The notes beneath the pieces are model-generated. The model did not search any database. It had not been told where the DNA came from and saw only the letters and a list, made by a program, of their open reading frames with translations. DNA of 47,806 bases from the NCBI GenBank assembly GCA_018398765.1, contig JAHBMJ010002632.1, forward strand, positions 89,036 through 136,841, in the 5' to 3' direction. Position 1 is the first letter of the stretch. The number at the start of each line of letters is the position of its first letter. This DNA is from Chromera velia. Lineage: Eukaryota > Sar > Chromeraceae. Shown here piece by piece: positions 32,955-43,958 of this stretch. The position numbers and the translations under genes are program-made.

Positions 32955-35186
32955 ATGGAGACTCCCATGCAAAGTCCTGAGCTCGTCCTTGCTGTTCAAG
33001 CGGCAGCACAACGCCTCACGGATGAGATCCTGGGGTCGTGTGCATTCCTATCTGGATTCTGTGCCGCAGACAGGACTGTTGTAGAAAAGGTTTTCCAGCC
33101 GTCTCACTTTCCAAATTTGTGGAATGCCGACGGTCTTTTTGTTGGGAAAAGGAAGGATATTTATGACATTCTGAACTCCCTCACTAGATGTCACCTCGAC
33201 GCAGACGCTCCTACAAAGATCACCACAGAGGGACGCATCCTCAAATTGGGCCGTTTTTCCCATGGTGCGATGGAGGGAAAGTATTTTCAGACCACCGCAG
33301 AGACCCGCCTTGTAGATGCAACAGACTTCCCCAGCACTCCGCCAGAGCCCTGGAATACTCAGGACTATGTCAAGGTGAAAGACTACTGCTTTACCCCGGC
33401 AGCCGGGGCCCTTGCTGGGGGTGTGGGGGGCAGTTTGGGTGGGTCTGCTGGCAGTGCTGTGGTGAATGCGTGCTTCCGCGCCTGTCAGGGGGGGCTGCGG
33501 CCTGTAGAGAAAGTTGCCTCGACAGTCGGGGCCCTCGTCAGCCCAGTGTTGGGCGCAACAGCAGGAGCCAAGGCCGGTGTGGGAGTAGCCGGGTTTCAGT
33601 GTGTCGGCATGGCACCTGCACTGGGTTTCCACAGCTGCACAGTGCTGACCGGTCTTGCGGCTGGGTGTCTTGTTGGCGCCGCCGCAACAGGTGTGGCGGT
33701 GACGGTGGGTGCGGGGGCAGCGGCTGGGGTTGATGCCCTGGGTGAGTGCAGGAGGGTGGAGGCCGTGGCTTTAGAATTGGAAGCCCTGCCGAAGGGTGTG
33801 TGGGGGGAGGTTGTACAGGAACTGCGGGGGTTGGATGCGGTGTGCGTTGAGCTCTCACAGCTGAGTGCTGTTGCGATGGAAATCTCCCGCGGACTTGGGA
33901 AGGGTGGGGGGTGGGGAGTAGAAGGTGTGTCTGTGCAGAGCGTTCGCACGACTCTTTTGTCTCTGAATGCAGTGAGAGTTCTCACAGCTTCTGCAGGCAT
34001 CGAATTGAAGAAGAAAGAGGACAGTCTGCGGGAGGCGTGTGGGAGATTGGAGGGACTCTTCAGGCATGTTGAGACAGAATTGGAAAAGAGAAAGAAGAGA
34101 GAGGGGGACAATGTGAAGAAAAGCAGTCGTCGATTGTTTCGACTCCAGTCTCTTGCAGGTCGTTACCCGATGTCCCTTTTTGTGACAATCCCTCTTTGTG
34201 CTTTTCTAGAAGCAGCGGAGGGTTGTGCCGAAATGGTCGAACGGGGGGCAAAGGCAAAGAGCCAGGCAGCCACCAGACAGACAGAGGTGAGGCTGCAGCA
34301 ACTTGCTGAGGAGGCAGCAAAAGGTCTCCAGAGAGCAAAGGCCGCATTGATGTGGCTCTCCATTTTGGACTCTGCCTGTGCGACTCTCCTCCGTCTCGCT
34401 CTCCAACAGCCTGTTTCTGTCCACATGGCCACAGCAGGGCAGGAGGGCAAAACTCAGACTGCCTTCCCCCTTGCCGCATCGTTGTTCGCTTCCCCTGAGC
34501 CCCCCGTCTTCCCGCCTCCCAAGCCAGCCTCCCTCCGTTCCTCCCGCAGAGTTCGTCTCGGTCTCAGTCTGTGCCCATCCGTCCTTCCCCATTCTACCTC
34601 CGCCCTCTTGACAGAGAGACCGACTCGGAGCCTGACACCATGGGAGGAGAAAGAAGAGGACTATCAGACGAAACGAGGAGGCCAAATCTGTCTCCCCCAT
34701 TTCCCCACAGCGTCCCAACAACAGGCCTTCGGATTCTTTCCCCGAACCGTCCGCCTGTGTCCCCCCCCCCCCCCCCNNNNNNNNNNNNNNNNNNNNNNNN
34801 NNNNNNNNNNNNNNNNNNNNNNNNNNNNNNNNNNNNNNNNNNNNNNNNNNNNNNNNNNNNNNNNNNNNNNNNNNNNNNNNNNNNNNNNNNNNNNNNNNNN
34901 NNNNNNNNNNNNNNNNNNNNNNNNNNNNNNNNNNNNNNNNNNNNNNNNNNNNNNNNNNNNNNNNNNNNNNNNNNNNNNNNNNNNNNNNNNNNNNNNNNNN
35001 NNNNNNNNNNNNNNNNNNNNNNNNNNNNNNNNNNNNNNNNNNNNNNNNNNNNNNNNNNNNNCCCCCCCTCCCATGATGGGATTTCTGTGCCGTGGGCTTC
35101 GGATGCGCAGTGCCGGGATTCAAAGAAGTTCAAATGATCCTGATGAAAGGCGAGCAGAGAGGCAATTAAACGAACAGAGGTCTTAG
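32955..35186 (+). CDS. Glycine-zipper membrane-associated protein of unknown function, interrupted by a gap
   Basis: A long frame from ATG 32955 reads about 607 residues before an assembly gap. I recognise no family. Residues 1-140 are soluble-looking (DIYDILNSLTRCHLDADAP). Residues about 150-260 hold three Gly/Ala-rich hydrophobic segments with GxxxG spacing: AGALAGGVGGSLGGSAGSAV, TVGALVSPVLGATAGAKAGV, and GLAAGCLVGAAATGVAVTVG. Such glycine zippers pack helices in membranes or form oligomeric pores. Residues about 265-480 are predicted helical or coiled (LEALPKGVWGEVVQELRGLD, VRLQQLAEEAAKGLQRAKAA). The tail is Pro-rich and low complexity and may not be coding. A 51-bp segment, 34159-34209, begins GT, ends TAG and has an internal pyrimidine tract, so it may be a short intron. 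The frame after the gap (stop 35186) is not supported. Confidence 0.6.
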   Translation: METPMQSPELVLAVQAAAQRLTDEILGSCAFLSGFCAADRTVVEKVFQPSHFPNLWNADGLFVGKRKDIYDILNSLTRCHLDADAPTKITTEGRILKLGRFSHGAMEGKYFQTTAETRLVDATDFPSTPPEPWNTQDYVKVKDYCFTPAAGALAGGVGGSLGGSAGSAVVNACFRACQGGLRPVEKVASTVGALVSPVLGATAGAKAGVGVAGFQCVGMAPALGFHSCTVLTGLAAGCLVGAAATGVAVTVGAGAAAGVDALGECRRVEAVALELEALPKGVWGEVVQELRGLDAVCVELSQLSAVAMEISRGLGKGGGWGVEGVSVQSVRTTLLSLNAVRVLTASAGIELKKKEDSLREACGRLEGLFRHVETELEKRKKREGDNVKKSSRRLFRLQSLAGRYPMSLFVTIPLCAFLEAAEGCAEMVERGAKAKSQAATRQTEVRLQQLAEEAAKGLQRAKAALMWLSILDSACATLLRLALQQPVSVHMATAGQEGKTQTAFPLAASLFASPEPPVFPPPKPASLRSSRRVRLGLSLCPSVLPHSTSALLTERPTRSLTPWEEKEEDYQTKRGGQICLPHFPTASQQQAFGFFPRTVRLCPPPPPXXXXXXXXXXXXXXXXXXXXXXXXXXXXXXXXXXXXXXXXXXXXXXXXXXXXXXXXXXXXXXXXXXXXXXXXXXXXXXXXXXXXXXXXXXXXXXXXPPPMMGFLCRGLRMRSAGIQRSSNDPDERRAERQLNEQRS
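34777..35061. other. Assembly gap, 285 N, between C-runs
   Basis: N bases preceded by 16 C and followed by 7 C. The true length and the reading frame across it are unknown, so the 3' end of the glycine-zipper gene cannot be fixed. Confidence 0.99.
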
Positions 35187-35277
35187 CTCTCTTTCAACAG
35201 AGCTGCACCGTCTCCCGGACAGAGTCTCTGACGGACAAGGCGATTCTCTCTCACTCTCACTCTCACTTACACACTCT

Positions 35278-35313
<36 letters not shown>

Positions 35314-36778
35314 CACAGACAGACAAGCAGGCAGGCACACAATTTGAGCTCTTTTGTTTCTGTAACAGAGAGACAAGCAGGCAGGAAGGCAAACAGAAGA
35401 ACAGAAAGAGAGGTAGGCAACTCGACAGAATCATATGCACGCAGAGAGGCAGACAAAAAGACTGAGGAGGCAGCCCAGCAGCAACATCGGCGGGTAGATG
35501 GAGAGATTGGCAGGAAGACAGACGGATAGGCAGGCGAATCCAAAAACACAGGGAGAGAGACAGTCAGTCAGTTACGCGCGTGCACAGATGCATACACTGA
35601 GTAGGGGGGCACTCACATTCACACACACACGTGCGCTAACGCTAGCTAACGCACAGTGAGAGGAGTTGCTGAGAGCGAAAGAGAAAGAGAAGACACGCAT
35701 GAATGCACGTGCGCTAACGCACGATTAATTTAAGATGTGTTTGGGGGCAGAGAGAGCAGACCCGCATGAGACCGTGAGTGACTCAGAGTGAGGGAGGACG
35801 GCCCTATCTCTTTCTTTTCCACATGTCCGCAAACGTGTCAGAGGGAAGCATTCAACCAGATACCATTGGTAGCCTGTGTATGTCATTCCTCTTTTCAGCA
35901 CCTTTGGTCGGGCAATATCATTCGTCGATGACATGATGTTTTTATTTCACATGATTTTGCTCTATGATCGGGCGCGCTAAACGGTCTGGATTTGGCTTTC
36001 AAACGATTTTGACATGTTGAAGCGATGTAGTTCAACGTACTATTTGAACGTAGTGATAAATGATTAGTGATCCATTATATATCACCTATATAGACTAGAA
36101 TATAGTTGATGCTAGCATTTGTAAACACTTTGGCTTTCGCTAGCTCTCGTTTATAAGCTAGTTTAAGCTTAATTCAGCTTTTAAGTTTTATATTGAGTTT
36201 CTTTTGATATACACGTTTTAGTGGAAATTGTGGAATCATTCATGATAATTTTAAATTATTGATTGATTGATTGATTGTATCTCACTATATATGATCAGAC
36301 TATAGTTGGAAAAGTACAAGAGTAATTCGAAGGGTTTGAACAGAAGGGTTGCTGACAAAGGTCAGACCAACTATTATTTCTTTATGTCTGGAGATTACGA
36401 TGTAGGTTAATGTGCCATTAAATGTGGGTTAATGCGGGGGGGTGGGGGGGCGGTTTTCAACTTTTCATTCACCGCGTGGAGCATGCATGCTGCATGCACG
36501 CCCGCTCTAATCCAGCGGGTGGGCCCTTACGGGCCTCGCTTTCCGGGGCCACGCATGATCGAGCGAATGCCTCAATATACTCTTGCAGTCGAGTGCGAGA
36601 TCTTCCGATTTGCGTGGATCGAGGCCGTTTTGTGGATACTTGGGAGCTGCACAGAAACCGTCGAAATATCAATAAGCTATTCTGCATGTTGCTGTGAGTG
36701 CATTCTCATCGCACTCGACCAGTGTCGGACTCTTCTCTGTTCATGCGGTGGTCTGCCCGTCTACCCGTCAAGAATATA
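35187..36778. other. Intergenic region with CA array and repeated short motifs
   Basis: No exon is recognised. Contains (CA)n at about 35279-35310, three copies of GCTAACGC (35635, 35645, 35713) and AT-rich DNA at 35930-36430. The last 300 bp, the PrpF 5' region, carry an inverted GGCCCCGGAAAGCG motif at 36537-36550. Confidence 0.6.
36537..36550 (-). promoter_or_regulatory. GGCCCCGGAAAGCG motif upstream of the PrpF gene
   Basis: Reverse-complement copy of the motif found at 10368-10381 and 10527-10540, 229 bp before the PrpF start. With its neighbours it matches CGTGGCCCCGGAAAGCGAAG with one mismatch. Function is inferred only. Confidence 0.4.
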
Positions 36779-37639
36779 ATGTCTCAGGAGTTTCCGCTTC
36801 CCTCTTTCTGGATTCGGGGAGGGACGTCCAAGGGCCTCTTCGTTGATCAGAGGGACTTGCCCACTGGGAAGACAGAGAGGGACGCTGTACTGCGGTCCAT
36901 TATCGGAAGCCCAGACCCCTACGGATTGCAAATGAATGGAATGGGTGAGCAGCAAAAGTCTTTCGAGCATGCCGTCTCCTCCGTCTCCTTTCTTTCAGGG
37001 TCGCATAAGAATTAAAACGGGAGTTTTTTCAGAGGTCTTGAGGATCGTAGGAGTGAAAGGGAGGGAATCGAGGCTGCAATAGGGAGGCACATGCACTCGC
37101 TCTTCCTCGCTGTCTTGATGTGCCACTGTACATTTTGTGTTTGTATGTCTCTGGCTTCGTGTGCAACCCTGCCGTCCGAGTGTGTCTCTGCCTTTCCCTC
37201 CGAGGTGTCTCTGCCCTTTTAAGGTTCTTGCGCCTTTACCCTCCCATTGCAGGTGGGGGCTTTTCTTGGACCTCGAAGGTGATGGTGGTGTGGAAACTGA
37301 AGGAAGACTCCGAGGAAAGCTCAGAGTGCAGGAGAGAATTCAGGGGCCTGACACCCCAAGTGGCGTACAAGTTCGGACAAGTGGACGTTGCGTCTGGCCA
37401 GATTGATTGGTTCGTTTGTTCGCTGATTAATGCTTGGTTCCTTGAAGCGCGTTCTTTGCACTCCCTTCTTCCTGAGGGGTGCATGGGGGGGCTGCGGACG
37501 CGAACGGAGGTGTTCAGGCAAAGAAACTCCAAATCTGGACTCGAGTCTTTTCCTTTTGCATCTCTGGGCCCTCTTCTCTCTGTCTCCCTCAGTCCTTCCC
37601 TCCTCTCCTGCATCCCCCCCCTCTGTGTGTGTATGTGTG

Positions 37640-37681
<42 letters not shown>

Positions 37682-39749
37682 TGAGAGAGAGAGAGAGAGA
37701 GGGAGGGAGGGAGAGTAAGTGAGTCTAGTGGACAAGTCTTTTGACTTTCTCTGAACGTGATGTTCTTTTAAGTTCCTTTTCTTTCGGCTCTTGTCCTTTT
37801 CGTCCTTTGCATCTGCCTACACGTGCACGCATGTTTAATTGTTGTTCAGGAGCGGCAACTGCGGGAATCTGTCGGCCGCTCTCGGACTCTTCGCTGTCGA
37901 AGCAGGTTGGTGAGCTAGATGAAGAAGGAAATGGAGACTTGCGGAAAATGTTTACGGCTTATGTGGGTGAAGGTTTCTGACACAAGAAGTAAGGGGGCGG
38001 TGCCCTGCTTTGGGTTGAAAGTCACTCACGTCTCCTTAATTGTGCCTTGCAAATGTTGTTTCTTTCTTTTTTGTTTCATGGACCCCTGGCTGGCTGTGAT
38101 TGATGGAGAGGCAGCGAAGTGTCTTAAATGCTCCTGCAAGAGAACAGCAAAAGCTTGTGACAAACAAAGAGAACAGGTCCATCGGAGCGTGCAAGCTTTG
38201 GCGTTCTTTACTCTGTGAGCCAGGTGCTTTGTTGTGCGCATTAGTTCTGTTTGATTCTGGTTGCAGAATTGCTGCACGACAGCGATGTCCGTGCAGCGAC
38301 GCAGTGGGAAGGGGAGGAGGGGGGGAGCAGCGAAAATCAGCAGAAGGAAATGGCAGGGCACAGCCAGGCTGGAAGAGAGGAAGAAGGAGAGAGAGAAAAG
38401 AGCACAGGGCGGAGAAGGAGAAGGAAAGGGACTTTCCGGCTGACTGCATGGCAGGCGACTCAGAGGAAGGTGGTGGAGGTTGTGCAGGCAGTGGAGGAAC
38501 AAATCGAGGAAGGGGGAGGGGGACGTCGAGTGAGGGCAGAAAGCCGCGGCTCTTTTTCAATTGACGGCGTGGCAGGAACGGGGGCATGTGTGAGGTTGGT
38601 TTGTCCTTGACCGATGTATGTGTGTTCTTTCCTTTGTTTTGTGCATGGATTCATTTCGATGAATGGACGGGAATGGAATTTCAAAGGGACCTCCGACGGG
38701 AATGGAATTTCAAAGGGTCCTCTGTCATCTTTGCTCTGCTCCCCTTTTTCTTTGTTTGTTTCGGTGAGCCTTGATCTTGATGCACAAGACCATTTGAGAT
38801 TGCTACGATGCTTGAGTGATTCTTCATTCTGTTTCCAAAAGCTTCTTCTTCCGCGGATAGTATCGGCAGAGGGATGGGTGTGTGCAGCAATACTGATTTG
38901 TCGGCCCTAGTTTTCTTCTCGATCGTCAAGCAGGGCACGGGCCCTTGTGTAAACGAGAGACAGCTTTCCCGTCTTCTGAGCTCTTCCGGTTTTTCCTCTT
39001 TTCTCCTCTTGCGCTTCTACCGTACTGAATATCTGCATACATGCGTGTGTGCGTGTGTGTATATGTGTGTGCATAAACACAGTGTCGAGTTTCTGGAACC
39101 GCCACCCCCTCTTCCCTCTTCTTCCCCGTCCTCTTCCCCTACCGACACCGAGGCTTTCCCGCCTCTCTCTCTATTCCCAACAGGGTTCATCGTCGAGTCT
39201 GTCCCCGTCGCCCTCAGGAATTCACTCAGGGTACGTGCGGCATGGGCGCCCGGCCCGCTCTTCTCGCCTCTCTTTCCATCTGTCTGCCCGTCTCTCCCTT
39301 TGAGTTGCCTGTCTTTCATGGAGCTATGTATGCGCACCTCTGTATGCTGATCACAGTGCCTCTCTCCCTGCCGCTATCAGGTCAAGTCGCTGGACGTGAC
39401 GTGCATCGACGCTGGGAATCCAACAGTGTTCTTAGACGCCCGTCAAGCGGGGTTGACTGGAACGGAGAGCAGAGACAGGCCGGGTGCCTACGGGTGTTCC
39501 GAGTCGAATTTGGTTGGGGTTCTGGAGGAGGTCCGGCTGGAGTGCTCTGTGAGGATGGGAGTCGCCTCCTCCTTGGAAGAGGCCAAAGCAAAGTGAGCAG
39601 CAGGCGGGGGGGGGGAGAAGATGAAAATGGGACAGACAGACAGACAGACAGGCAGACAGACAGACAGACACACAGACAGACACACAGACAGACACACAGA
39701 CAGACAGACAGACAGACAGACAGGCAGGCAGGCAGGCAGACAGACAGGG

Positions 39750-39784
<35 letters not shown>

Positions 39785-42336
39785 AAGAAAGAAAGGAAGG
39801 AAGGAAGGAAGGAAGAGGAAGGAAGAGGAAAGAAGAGGAAGGAAGAGGAAGGAAGAGGAAGGAAGGAAGGAAGGAAGGAGGGAGGGAGGGAGGGAGGGAG
39901 GAAGGAAGGAAGGAAGAAAGAAAGAAAGAAAGGAAAGAAAGGGCCCGGTGACATGATATACAGATTCCAGGGGCGTCATGAATAAATTACCGTTTTCTGT
40001 TTTCTTTTGGTTTGGTCCCTCCCTGTCTGACTCTTTGTCGTCGGCTCTCTCTGTCTCCTTTCTTGCAACATTATCTATACTGCTTCCCTCTATGCAAGTA
40101 CGTATCTATTTCGCTCACAGTATCCCTTTGGCTGTTTGTCCTCCTTTGGCCCCTTTTCCTTTGACTTCTTTCCATGTGATTGTCGTCTTTCCTCTATTTT
40201 GGTCCTCCTTTCTCCTCCTCTCCTCTCACAACGAACACACCGAGCCAAAATGAATGGCTCCGTTCAACCTACCAAAACGAAAAACCACGCAGACCTTCTG
40301 GGTCCAGCTGTACCGCTTCTGGATGCATCAGACAGACGTATGGCCTCCTCCTCTTTGTTTCTCTTCCCTTCACTGTCACTCACCTCCGTGCAGACCCGCG
40401 ATCCCTAAAGTTGCCTGGATAGGTGAGCGAGCTTTCTCGGGACAGATGATGGGAAGCTAGAGTCTGAGGGGGGGCAGGGGAATTGAGTCCTTGCAAGGTT
40501 CCTCTGCAGCACGTGCGGTCCGCTTCTCCAGTTCCTTCGTTTCTCTGTGCCTCCTTTCTTCTTCTCGCCAGTCCTCGCAGTTGATCGATCGATCGATTGA
40601 GGGTGAAAAGATGAGAGGCACACAAGCACGTAGAGAGGCAAAGATGAGAGCGGGACGCACAAACGCGTAGATGCACAGACAGGTAAACACGCAGACTCCG
40701 ACAGGTAGACACGTATACGCTCACAGAGAGACAGACAAGCTGACACACAGACAGACAGACAGACAGACAGACAGACCGACCCACCGACAGACAAGCTGAA
40801 AAACAGACCCACAGACCGACAGACACGCAAACAGATGAGCCTGCGATCTCCATGCCCATGTGAAATCTTCGCTTCCTGCAAGTAAATGGTGAAGCGCTCT
40901 CGACTTGCTTAAAACACAAAAGGTAATTCTCACGCCAACTCAAGGAGAATCCCTCCCCTTTTCTTTCTTTGTTCACAGAGGCAACCCCTCTAGCTCTTCC
41001 CGACCCGTTTTATCCTGACCCCTCATGTCTTCATTTGCAATACAAAGAGAAGACTGGCAATTAAGCAGGCAGGCATCCATGCTTGCGTGGCTGCATGTGT
41101 TGACTCACCGATTCTTTCCCCCACTTCTGTGTAAATGTCTCGCCACTGGTTATTTGGTGCCGCCAAATTCTGTCTGTGTGCATGTGCTTCTTTTGCTTAA
41201 ATTCGCATGCCGCCATGCAGCACCTCCCACTGCGTACACGGCCTCAGGGGGACAGAGCATCCCGGCAGAAGAGCAGACGGTCACTGCCCGCATCCTCTCC
41301 ATGGGAAAGGTCGGCACACACACACACACACACACATACATACATACATACATATTCTCTCTATGGGAAAGGTCAGGACACACACACACAGACACACGCC
41401 TCTTGAACCCTCTGCCCGTCCGCTCTTCATTCTACTTCTCTCCTCAAACCTGCCCTCCATTGACTTCTCCCCTCCGTATAGATTGAAGGGACCACGTTGG
41501 TCTATTTACATGAATCGAATTGACGCAAGGCAAGCACTCCACCCTGCATCCCTTCCCCTTCCCTCATGCAGATTCACCACGCCTTCACAGGGACGGGTGC
41601 GGTTGCCCTGGTGGCAGCCCTCCAGGTCCCCCAGTCGATTCCTTGGAAGGTCGCCAGGGAGGGTGCACAGGGAGGCAAGGGACAGAAGGAGGGGGAACCT
41701 GGAGGGGTTTCTTTCGGACACGCTTCAGGTCGGGCAGTGCGTTCGATCAAGAGAGAGAGAGAGAGAGAGAGACTACATGTGGCACAACTAACGTGTGAAA
41801 GCCTACTTCAATACGATTGTTTCTGTTCTTGTTGAGAAACGGATTTTGTACCTTTCCAAAAACTTTTGCCTGCACAAGAACGAGCCTAGCCTCTGCTACC
41901 GATCGGGTGCCTACCTGCATCTCGCATGCATGTAGTTTGTGTTTGGGTGATCGAGGGAGGTGTTTTAAGAGCAACTCGTAAAAGCCCGATCCGCGATTCA
42001 TGTACAATAGAGTGACTGCTCCACCAATTCCACAAGCTTGTTGTGATCTGGAAAGATCCCATCAATATCGATCAGGACTTTATTCGGAAAGACATGTACT
42101 GCAGGTCTGCCTGTCCATCTCTCTCTTTGTCTGGCTGGATTCTGTGTCTCGATGAGGCAATTTGATCCTATTCGTTCGATCCTGAAGGTCGATCTTGCAT
42201 TGTGATACTCAAGAAGGGTGTGAGCACGAGCCTCGGCTTTCAGTTTGGATTTGTCAGTTCCGTTCTCATTTGTTGTTAAATAAATGCATGCATGATCTCT
42301 CTCTGTCGCTCCCTAGCTTTCTTGGTTCATTGAATC

Positions 42337-42367
<31 letters not shown>

Positions 42368-42765
42368 CGTTGATTGATTGATTGATTGATTGACTGATTG
42401 ATTGATTGACTGATTGATTGATTGATTGAATGATTGATTGATTGAATGATTGATTGATCGAATCATCGACCATCCGTGCAGGTCTGATGGAGCTAGACGT
42501 CACCTTGGAGGAGGTCGGGAAAGGGAAAGAGGAAGTGAAAGAGGGAGCTTCTCAAAGCAGCTCAGCCAAAGATCCCGTCTGCTTCTCATCAGACGCCCAG
42601 TCTCCGGGTCACCCTCCAACCTCCGAACACGGTGATCGGGGCAGGCCCGCATCGGGTGTTGGACTGAACGTGAAAGCTCCTCCCCTCTTCCTCAGAAAAG
42701 TGACCATGAGCCGCACCGCCCGAGTCCTCATGAGAGGCGTCGCGTGCGGCTTCTTTGATGTTTGA
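36779..42765 (+). CDS. PrpF-family isomerase (2-methylaconitate isomerase-like), ten exons
   Basis: Exons 36779-36944, 37253-37409, 37850-37905, 38267-38594, 39083-39230, 39381-39592, 40394-40422, 41221-41309, 41572-41728 and 42482-42765 join in phase to 541 residues. PrpF landmarks appear in order: FWIRGGTSKGLFVDQRDLP, SWTSKVMVV (Lys about 64), DWSGNCGNLSAALGLFAVEA (Cys about 112), SFSIDGVAGTGA, LFPTGFIVESV, LDVTCIDAGNPTVFLDA, PAIPKVAWIG, ARILSMGK, IHHAFTGTGAVALVAALQ, and TMSRTARVLMRGV at the end. The Lys and Cys match the residues reported as catalytic in bacterial PrpF. Bacterial PrpF isomerises 2-methylaconitate for the methylcitrate cycle of propionate breakdown; the substrate here is not established. 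The protein is longer than bacterial PrpF (about 390-400) because of acidic or Pro-rich insertions in exons 4, 5 and 10. An in-frame ATG at 36698 could add a short presequence. Confidence 0.92.
37625..37702. repeat. (GT)n-(GA)n microsatellite in PrpF intron 2
   Basis: GT dinucleotides change to GA and GGGA units just upstream of exon 3. Confidence 0.92.
39633..39951. repeat. Long (CAGA)n-(GGAA)n array in PrpF intron 6
   Basis: About 150 bp of CAGA/CACAGA/GGCA units followed by about 170 bp of GGAA, GGAAGA, GGGA and GAAA units. It is the largest simple-sequence tract in the window and is wholly intronic. Confidence 0.95.
42337..42466. repeat. (GATT)n array in PrpF intron 9
   Basis: About 130 bp of GATT units with a few single-base variants (GAAT, GACT), ending some 15 bp before the acceptor of the last exon. 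Confidence 0.95.
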
Positions 42766-43958
42766 ATTAAGCAAGTCGGATCGATGATCGAGGAGTTTCT
42801 TTTCGGCGCATGCATGCACATTGGATCGAGTTGCACCAATTAAGTGGGATCGAGACTCTAGCTGTCAGGTGGCCGGACTGAGGCGGGTACTCATGCAGAG
42901 ACAATTAAGCGTCCTCGATTTTCCTGCCAAATTGAGGGGGCAGACGTCCGTCGTGGGCAGTTGGTCTTCTTTGTCGCCTCGATCTTGCGAGCCACGACCT
43001 GTCTCCATTGTGTCGCATTCGGTTTTCAGCAATACAGCTGCGGCTGGTGTATTTTTGTGTTGACATGATATAGTGAAAGTGCCCGACAAAAGTGCCGAGC
43101 TCGCTTGAGCTGTTTCTAGAGATTCATCATGGAACCAAACTAGGAACCAAACTGAAAAGGAATCATGTCTCCGCCAATAAAAAATATATGCAGACCATAT
43201 GTTTACAATGATTGCTATACTTTTACGTCATTGCAATCCTATAATGTCTTTACTGCGGCCAGCAGTTAGTCCTAAAGTTAGTCGTAGCTAGAGTTGCAGG
43301 TTAGCTTGCAACCATATCCAAGTCCTCCTATATCCTTTTTTTTTTTTCGAACACCTTTATTATTATGTATTGTTTACAAAAAAAAATCTTTGAATCCCGT
43401 ATAAAAATAGGATCAGGCGCAAGTTCTAGTTGTCAATGTGAACTTATCACAGTGTTACTCCTGTAAATCATAGTAAAAAAATAGAATAAATTCATTTATC
43501 AATGTATAAACAAAATCTGAGCTACGTGCGAAAGTAAAATCAAGAATTATATTCAGTGTGACTACACTAAATAAAGTCAAATCAAATTGCCAAACTTCTT
43601 AGATTTAAATACATTTTTTTAAAAAGTTTGTATGCATAATACTTTAGATAATACTAGTGCTGTACCATATATGTGAAAAGACAAACACTGTCTCAAACAT
43701 ATAAAAATTTGATTTGAATTGAAATAATCTTGTTTGATTGTTCGGGTGGCTCCACCACCCCCAATCACTAGCCCAATCACCGCGACACGTTGCCGTGACC
43801 TCGCCTCTGAGTTCTCATGATCAAATGGATTTTCAATTAGCTTCTGGATTAATTTGATCTGAAACTTGCTTTTGGCCACAGCCCCCCATCAAACTTGTGC
43901 GACCAATCAGTCGGTCCGACCGGGTCTGACGATTCAGTGACGGAGACGACGCAAGGGA
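42766..43958. other. AT-rich intergenic region between convergent genes
   Basis: PrpF (+) and the PHP gene (-) face each other across it. No exon or tRNA gene was recognised; A/T homopolymers and low GC prevail from 43130 to 43900. Confidence 0.6.

Noticed and set aside
34571..35137. Frames running through the N gap at 34777-35061
   Set aside because: The gap length is nominal, so the frame cannot be carried across it.
39242..39985. 247-codon frame of Arg/Lys/Gln/Thr repeats
   Set aside because: Mostly a translation of the CAGA/GGAA array; only 39381-39592 is coding, in another frame.
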